From contig CAZBRD010000004.1 in assembly GCA_964494205.1 (NCBI GenBank), positions 124,001 through 188,000 on the forward strand: a DNA stretch of 64,000 bases. The letters are read 5' to 3'. The notes below the pieces were generated by a model. That model did no database searches. It was not told the DNA's origin and saw only the letters and a list, made by a program, of their open reading frames with translations. The stretch is from JBBTCX01 sp964494205. Its GTDB lineage: Bacteria; Planctomycetota; Phycisphaerae; UBA1845. Positions within the stretch are counted from its first letter, which is position 1; every line of letters starts with the position of its first letter. The translations under genes and the position numbers were made by a program. This document shows positions 59,216 through 64,000 of this stretch, piece by piece.

Positions 59216-59751
59216 CGGATTCCCTTTCAGCGATGCGAGTATATTCATTCTCGCGCGATTTCAAATCTATCCTCGCAATTTGAACGTATTGCAGGATTAC
59301 GCAACGAAATGTCCGTGCCAATGCCCCTCCGTGCTAAACGTCCCAAATGCATCCCGTTGATCAGATATGATTTTCCATGCGACCGGAAATAAGGCGATCC
59401 AAATCGTTCTTACAGCCGTTCCCGACCGATAGACCTTGAAATCGTGAAAAATCGACCCGCAACTTCAGAAACCGTTTGGCGCGGCTGGGCATCGTATTGA
59501 ATACTTCGGTTACCAATCGGCCTCTTCCTCCTTCTCTGAACGGGGCCTTCGCCGGCGGGGCGACGATGTCCTGCCGGCGACGGCTCCCATAGGTTTCACG
59601 CCATTCGCACAAATCAATCTCAATCTCTGACACTTTCACACACGTCCACTATTGCTAACGGATCGCGTTGGCGGTTGTCTATCTGCACATCAATTCCGGC
59701 ACGCTCGGGCGGTGTCGGGCAATGGCATCATATTGTGCAAAGGAGAATGCG
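59216..59751. other. Spacer of about 540 bases without a supported gene
   Basis: An open minus frame at 59639-59361 has no family features and no ribosome-binding site and is not called. I see no repeat, promoter pair or structured RNA I could support. Confidence 0.4.
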
Positions 59752-59991
59752 ATGCGTCGTTTGGCAATGCTTGGTTTGGCGGTGCTGGTAATCGGTTCCA
59801 ATCTCGGCTGCGTAGTGGCGATGGGCAACAAAGGGAGCTTCCAAGCCCAGTGCGGAGACCGATATCCGGTCGTGGTGAACGGCGAGGTCTATCTCGTTGA
59901 CGTTGACAAGGCCACCACATGCAAGGTACCGCTGAGCAGCGGTCCTTGCGCGGTGGCGAACTGCGACGATCATGATCACGACGGGAAGTAA
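59752..59991 (+). CDS. Small Cys-rich lipoprotein
   Basis: 79 residues from the ATG at 59752, with AAAGGAGAA just upstream. Signal LAMLGLAVLVIGSNLGCVVA with a loose lipobox (NLGC). The mature part is about 60 residues, with Cys at four further sites and an acidic His/Asp end (NCDDHDHDGK). A beta hairpin RYPVVVNGEVYLVDVDKATT can be read. Unknown function; metal binding through the tail is possible. It is monocistronic, closed by a strong terminator. Confidence 0.7.
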   Translation: MRRLAMLGLAVLVIGSNLGCVVAMGNKGSFQAQCGDRYPVVVNGEVYLVDVDKATTCKVPLSSGPCAVANCDDHDHDGK

Positions 59992-60025
59992 TTGACCTAA
60001 GCAAGCCGCAGCGAGTTAGTAGGAC

Positions 60026-60060
60026 AAATGCCCGCCAAGTTTCGGCGGGCATTTTTGTTT
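60026..60060 (+). terminator. Intrinsic terminator of the small lipoprotein gene
   Basis: AAATGCCCGCC at 60026-60036 pairs with GGCGGGCATTT at 60044-60054, loop of seven bases, followed by a T-rich run. Confidence 0.9.
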
Positions 60061-60131
60061 GTCATTTCTGCTCCCGAAAAATGGCTCTAATGAGCTTGCG
60101 GATTGCGCTTTGTGGGCATATCAAACAAGGC

Positions 60132-61019
60132 ATGAACGATCGAAAAATTGGAGTCATCGGGACCGGCATCATGGGAGCGCCTATGGCGCGGAATCTGATG
60201 CGCGCGGAGTTCGAAGTCGCTGTGCACAATCGTACGCGGGCGAAGGCTGAGCCGGTGTTGAAAGATGGAGCACGATGGTGCGATTCACCACGGGCCGTAG
60301 CTGAGTGCTGTGACGTAATCATCTCAATGGTGAGCGACTCGCCGGATGTGGAACGAGTTTTTCTAGCGGATGACGGCGCGTGCGCGGGCTTGAAGAAGGG
60401 CGCGCTATGCATCGACATGTCAACGATTTCGCCCGAAACCGCCAAGATTGTCGCAGGAAAAGTTGAATCGCGCGGCGGACGGTTTTTGGATGCACCGGTC
60501 TCAGGCGGAAAAACAGGTGCAGAGGCCGGGACGCTGGTCATTATGGTCGGCGGAGACGAAGCGGATGTGCATCGCGCGGAACCGGTGTTCAAAGCCATGG
60601 GCAAGACCATCGTGCATTGCGGGCCCGTTGGCACGGGACAACTCACGAAGTTGTGCAATCAAATCCTCTGCGCCGTGAACTTGCTCGGCGTAAGCGAAGC
60701 CATGGTCTTCGCTCGAAAGGTTGGGCTGGACCCGACAAAAGTTCTGCAGGCCGTATCAGCCGGGGCAGCCGGTTCGTGGGCATTGTCAAACCTCGGGCCA
60801 CGAATGATCTCGCGCGATTTCGCCCCGATGTTTATGGTAGACTTGCAGCAGAAGGATTTGCGGATAGCGCTATCCGTAGCCCAACAAACTTTGGTGCCGC
60901 TCTCTGGCACCGCCGTTGCATCACAAATGCTCGCATCCAATCAGGCCCACGGCGAAGGCCGCGAGGGTACTCAGGCAATGGTGAAAACGATTGAACGGTT
61001 GGCCCAAATGAAGAGTTAG
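60132..61019 (+). CDS. NAD(P)-dependent beta-hydroxyacid dehydrogenase (3-hydroxyisobutyrate dehydrogenase-like)
   Basis: 295 residues from the ATG at 60132, the family length; an upstream ATG at 60081 adds an unlikely leader. The dinucleotide fold starts KIGVIGTGIMGAPMARNL with NRTRAKA after strand two, favouring NADPH by the Arg. Catalytic regions: FLDAPVSGGKTGAEAGTL, GPVGTGQLTKLCNQIL with the active-site Lys, and the C-terminal KDLRIALSVAQ helix. The family oxidises beta-hydroxyacids such as 3-hydroxyisobutyrate or tartronate semialdehyde. The exact substrate cannot be fixed. It has no tight operon partner. Confidence 0.92.
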   Translation: MNDRKIGVIGTGIMGAPMARNLMRAEFEVAVHNRTRAKAEPVLKDGARWCDSPRAVAECCDVIISMVSDSPDVERVFLADDGACAGLKKGALCIDMSTISPETAKIVAGKVESRGGRFLDAPVSGGKTGAEAGTLVIMVGGDEADVHRAEPVFKAMGKTIVHCGPVGTGQLTKLCNQILCAVNLLGVSEAMVFARKVGLDPTKVLQAVSAGAAGSWALSNLGPRMISRDFAPMFMVDLQQKDLRIALSVAQQTLVPLSGTAVASQMLASNQAHGEGREGTQAMVKTIERLAQMKS

Positions 61020-61023
61020 GCGC

Positions 61024-61044
61024 GGCGGGTGGAACCCGCCCTAC
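61024..61044. repeat. R3 GCGGGTGGAACCCGCCCTA repeat, copy 2
   Basis: Located just behind the dehydrogenase stop; identical core to 62881-62901. Confidence 0.75.
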
Positions 61045-61168
61045 CGCGGCGCTTCGAAAAGTTTCGTTCTCACGAAAGCACTTCAGATAACATTGTCGTA
61101 AATATCGACTCGCAATTTCTCGGCTCACGCCCCTCGAAGGCACCGCTCAATTCCGCTACCGTGCGGTC

Positions 61169-62929
61169 ATGCATGAACTTCCGCTCATTACAACCGTTGC
61201 GGCGGCGTTTACCGGGGCGTGGGTGCTGGGTTTGGCGACGCAGTGGCTGCGGCTATCGCCGATCGTCGGTTATTTGCTGGCCGGAGTCCTGATCGGGCCT
61301 TACACGCCCGGTTTCGTAGGTGATCTGCACATCGCTCACCAATTAGCCGAAGTCGGCGTGATTCTGCTGATGTTCGGCGTCGGGTTGCATTTCCATCTCA
61401 AGGACCTGCTTTCGGTCAAGGGCGTCGCGATCCCGGGGGCGATTGGCCAGAGCGTGATCGCCACCGTCGTCGCCGTGCTGATTTTTTCCGCCTTCGGTAT
61501 GCCGCCGAAAACGGGTGCCGTCCTCGGCATGGCCATGGCCGTCGCCAGCACGGTCGTGCTCATGCGCGTGCTGATGGACGCAGACGTGCTCAACGCGCCG
61601 CAAGGCCACGTAGCCGTCGGATGGCTGATCGTAGAAGACATCTTCACTGTGGTGTTGCTGGTGCTTATCCCTGTGCTCGGTACTACCCCAGAGGCCGCAG
61701 AGCATGCAACAACGCCGACGAACTCCAGTTTTCTATACGCGCTCGGAATAGCACTCCTGAAGCTCGGAGCATTGGTAGCCATAGTTTTGATCGCCGGTGC
61801 GCGGGTGGTTCCCTGGGTTCTGGTGCGAGTCGCGCGACTTCGTTCGCGGGAGCTTTTCACGCTGACCGTGCTTGTTTTCTCAATCGCGATTGCTGCAGGG
61901 TCTTATTTCTATTTTGGCGTGTCGATGGCGTTAGGGGCATTCCTCGCAGGCATGGTCGTCGCACAATCGCCCGTAAGTCACCAAGCCGCCGCCGATGCAC
62001 TTCCCATGCGCGACGCATTTGCTGTTCTCTTCTTCGTGTCCGTCGGGATGATCTTTGATCCATCGATTCTGCTGCGGGAACCGCTCATGGTGGCTGCGGC
62101 GTTGGGAATCATTCTGATCGTGAAACCCCTGGCTGCATTGGCGATCGTTGCGGTCCTTGGATACTCCGCGAAAACGGCGCTGACAGTAGCACTCGGCCTT
62201 GCCCAAATCGGTGAGTTTTCGTTCATCCTCTCGGAACTGGCGCGTCGCCATGGTTTGATGGAGGACGCGGGCCACAGCGTTCTCGTCGCCTCCGCGATCA
62301 TTTCGATCACGTTGAATCCCGTTTTGTTTCGCTCACTTCCGAGATTGGAAGCGTGGTTGAAGACACGACCGATACTCTGGAAATTACTAAATGGCCGAGC
62401 CGAACGACGGGCTGCCGGATCGAAGTTGATTCAAACGATCGACGCAGAAGACTTCGACAACAGTAAAGCCGGACGCGCCATCGTCATTGGATACGGTCCC
62501 GTCGGCCGCTCCGTTCATCGATTGTTGCAAGAGGCCAATCTGCACACAGTCGTCATCGATATGAACCTGGACACAGTGTCGGAGCTGAAACGCGAAGGCC
62601 AAGCCGCAATCTTCGGCGATGCCTCGCACGAAAGCATCTTGGAACAAGCGGGAGTCAAAGGTGCTGCACATCTGGTCGTCACACTTCCCAACGCAGCCGA
62701 TCGAAGTGCGATCGTGGCTGCGGTTCGAAACCTGAACCCAACGGTCCGCATACTCGCGCGGGCACGATATCTGCGAGAAAGGGAAGAGCTCGAAAAGTCG
62801 GGTGTTTCAGCCGCCGTGTTTGAAGAAGCTGAAGCAGCCGTCGCGCTCGCGAGACTAGTGCTTGCGGATATGGTGATGCCGGCGGGTGGAACCCGCCCTA
62901 TAGATTCTGCGGGTTATTACACCGGTTGA
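61169..62929 (+). CDS. KefB/YbaL-type cation:proton antiporter with RCK/TrkA-N domain
   Basis: 586 residues. Twelve or so membrane helices form the CPA2 exchanger: GYLLAGVLIGPYTPGFVG, VGVILLMFGVGLHFHLKDLL, ASTVVLMRVLMDADVLNAPQ, GWLIVEDIFTVVLLVLIPVL and the discontinuous-helix motif GLAQIGEFSFIL. The cytoplasmic C-terminal domain (about 430-560) is a TrkA-N Rossmann fold: AIVIGYGPVGRSVHRLL with the acidic VIDMN at the end of strand two. Predicted potassium or sodium efflux gated by nucleotide. Residues 570-577 (PAGGTRPI) are encoded by dispersed repeat R3 at 62881-62901, so the last 17 residues are probably recent. Confidence 0.93.
   Translation: MHELPLITTVAAAFTGAWVLGLATQWLRLSPIVGYLLAGVLIGPYTPGFVGDLHIAHQLAEVGVILLMFGVGLHFHLKDLLSVKGVAIPGAIGQSVIATVVAVLIFSAFGMPPKTGAVLGMAMAVASTVVLMRVLMDADVLNAPQGHVAVGWLIVEDIFTVVLLVLIPVLGTTPEAAEHATTPTNSSFLYALGIALLKLGALVAIVLIAGARVVPWVLVRVARLRSRELFTLTVLVFSIAIAAGSYFYFGVSMALGAFLAGMVVAQSPVSHQAAADALPMRDAFAVLFFVSVGMIFDPSILLREPLMVAAALGIILIVKPLAALAIVAVLGYSAKTALTVALGLAQIGEFSFILSELARRHGLMEDAGHSVLVASAIISITLNPVLFRSLPRLEAWLKTRPILWKLLNGRAERRAAGSKLIQTIDAEDFDNSKAGRAIVIGYGPVGRSVHRLLQEANLHTVVIDMNLDTVSELKREGQAAIFGDASHESILEQAGVKGAAHLVVTLPNAADRSAIVAAVRNLNPTVRILARARYLREREELEKSGVSAAVFEEAEAAVALARLVLADMVMPAGGTRPIDSAGYYTG
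62881..62901. repeat. R3 repeat, copy 3, inside the antiporter coding region
   Basis: GGCGGGTGGAACCCGCCCTA read in frame as Ala-Gly-Gly-Thr-Arg-Pro. Other copies lie at 33259 and 61024, outside genes. Confidence 0.8.
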
Positions 62930-62931
62930 TA

Positions 62932-64000
62932 CTACAGGTTCTTCAACCGCTGTTCCTTATCATATGTCTGCAACGCACCAACGAGTTCATCCAGATCACC
63001 CTGCATGATTTTTTCGAGCGTGTAGAGGTCGAGATTTATGCGGTGGTCTGAAACGCGGTTTTGCGGGTAGTTGTACGTGCGGATGCGCTCGGAGCGGTCG
63101 CCGCTGCCGATCATTGATTTTCGGGCGGAGTCGCGCTCAGCCATTGTTTTCTGCCGTTGGGCATCAAAAAGTCGCGTGAGCATCAATCGGCGAGCTTTGG
63201 CGCGGTTCTTGTGCTGACTCTTTTCATCGCGCATCGAGACGGTGACGCCGGTGGCTTTGTGAACGAGGCGAATAGCTGACGAAACCTTGTTGACGTTCTG
63301 TCCACCTGGACCACCTGCTCGCGAGATGAACTCCTCCACGTCGGTGTCCCAATTGACTTCGATGTTGATCTCTTCGGGTTCAGGCAGAACAGCCACAGTG
63401 GCTGCTGATGTATGGATGCGGCCTTGTGCTTCGGTTTCCGGAACGCGCTGAACGCGGTGCCCGCCGCTTTCGTAACCGAGGAGCATGAAGGCTTCGGGAC
63501 CTTTGACGCTCATCGTAACTTCCTTGAGCCCGCCGATTTCGCCGCCGCCTTGATCCAATACTTCGACGACGAGTCCCTTTTTCTGGCAGAAGCGCAGATA
63601 CATTTCGTAAAGGTCGCGAGCGAAGAGCGCGGCTTCATCGCCGCCGACACCCGCGCGGATTTCAAGGATCACGGATTCGATGGCTGCGTCTTCGTCAGAG
63701 ACGATCGCGCCTTTGAGCGAATCGAGCAGTTCCGTGTGTTGCTGTTGAAGTGGTTCGATCTCGGCCTCGGCGAGGGAGCGCATCTCGGGGTCCTGCGTCT
63801 TATCCGCCAGCATCGTCTGGGCTTCTTCGAGATCGGCGTGGATTTTCTTGAACGTGCGAAACGGATCGACAAGACGACGCAGGCGTCCCAACTCTTTGGC
63901 GATGGCGATGCTCTTGTTCGGGTTGGTGGCAACTTCGGGATCGCCAAGTTGATCGGTGAGAGAGTCGTGCTTCTGCAACAACTCTTCGAGTTTGGATACG
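62932..64000 (-). CDS. prfA: Peptide chain release factor 1, 5-prime end beyond the window
   Basis: At least 356 residues are readable; in frame with them the sequence continues through VSKLEELLQKHDSLTDQLGD to base 64000, so the true start lies outside. Features: the GGQ catalytic loop SRAGGPGGQNVNKVSSAIRL, EIRAGVGGDEAALFARDLYEMY, and the stop-codon reading motif PxT as VQRVPETEAQGRIHTSAATV, which marks RF1 (UAA/UAG) and not RF2. The C-terminus SDHRINLDLYTLEKIMQGDL is standard. It is convergent with the antiporter gene, two bases apart. prmC or other partners would lie downstream but are not here. Confidence 0.97.
   Translation of the reverse strand, partial: VSKLEELLQKHDSLTDQLGDPEVATNPNKSIAIAKELGRLRRLVDPFRTFKKIHADLEEAQTMLADKTQDPEMRSLAEAEIEPLQQQHTELLDSLKGAIVSDEDAAIESVILEIRAGVGGDEAALFARDLYEMYLRFCQKKGLVVEVLDQGGGEIGGLKEVTMSVKGPEAFMLLGYESGGHRVQRVPETEAQGRIHTSAATVAVLPEPEEINIEVNWDTDVEEFISRAGGPGGQNVNKVSSAIRLVHKATGVTVSMRDEKSQHKNRAKARRLMLTRLFDAQRQKTMAERDSARKSMIGSGDRSERIRTYNYPQNRVSDHRINLDLYTLEKIMQGDLDELVGALQTYDKEQRLKNL

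Noticed and set aside
59361..59639. Minus-strand open frame of 92 codons
   Set aside because: No ribosome-binding site, no recognisable motif, isolated in a spacer; cannot be supported as a gene.

Overview
The window looks like a chromosomal segment of a Planctomycetota bacterium, probably close to Phycisphaerae. The clues are a pseudopilin with the H-X9-DG motif, a dockerin-like GDVTGDG tail, an exosortase with a matching C-terminal sorting signal, small CxxC zinc-ribbon proteins, two groEL genes, and many short dispersed intergenic repeats. There is no rRNA, tRNA, CRISPR array, insertion sequence or integrase that I can support. The lineage is inferred from gene content only.

Layout. 0.1-4.6 kb: four same-strand genes (coiled coil, FGE/C-type-lectin-fold protein, zinc-ribbon GTPase, GAP1-like protein) resembling the GTPase/GAP1 NTP-dependent conflict systems. 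4.8-16.8 kb: lipoprotein, HtrA-like protease, Smr-less MutS2, SNF2 helicase with a coupled small gene, a palindrome-rich spacer, Hsp20, YceH and a GT-C glycosyltransferase. 17-21.8 kb: exopolysaccharide export/chain-length module with exosortase (Wza-like, exosortase, Wzz/BY-kinase). 22-30 kb: topA, a PpiD-like foldase, accD, asnB. 30-33 kb: small lipoproteins, membrane proteins and a stand-alone LigD-type phosphoesterase. 32.9-39.3 kb: minus-strand chaperone block groEL2-groES-groEL1-dnaJ-grpE-fmdB. 39.9-43.2 kb: YdeI-like protein, duplicated-domain protein, Gly-rich membrane protein, stand-alone Clp N-domain protein. 43.3-47 kb: an HDOD protein coupled to a REC-GGDEF-REC-GAF-HD-GYP protein. 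47.4-52.9 kb: phosphoesterase, GT-C membrane protein, cysC, CAP-domain lipoprotein.

The most interesting part is 53.0-58.1 kb. A cobalamin riboswitch followed by an intrinsic terminator precedes three tightly packed genes: a secreted propeller-like protein with an exosortase-type tail, a secreted dockerin-tailed protein, and an H-X9-DG pseudopilin. I read this as a candidate B12-controlled surface capture system, functionally analogous to (but not the same as) the Bacteroides BtuG-type systems. Right after it, a sigma-54-like promoter and a long, highly structured leader precede a sensorless NtrB-like histidine kinase. The window ends with a HAD hydrolase, a small lipoprotein, a beta-hydroxyacid dehydrogenase, a KefB/YbaL-type antiporter and prfA, which is cut by the window edge.

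Start codons were moved from the longest possible reading frame where a Shine-Dalgarno site or family length argued for it; each entry says so. All function calls come from reading motifs by eye; no database search was run.
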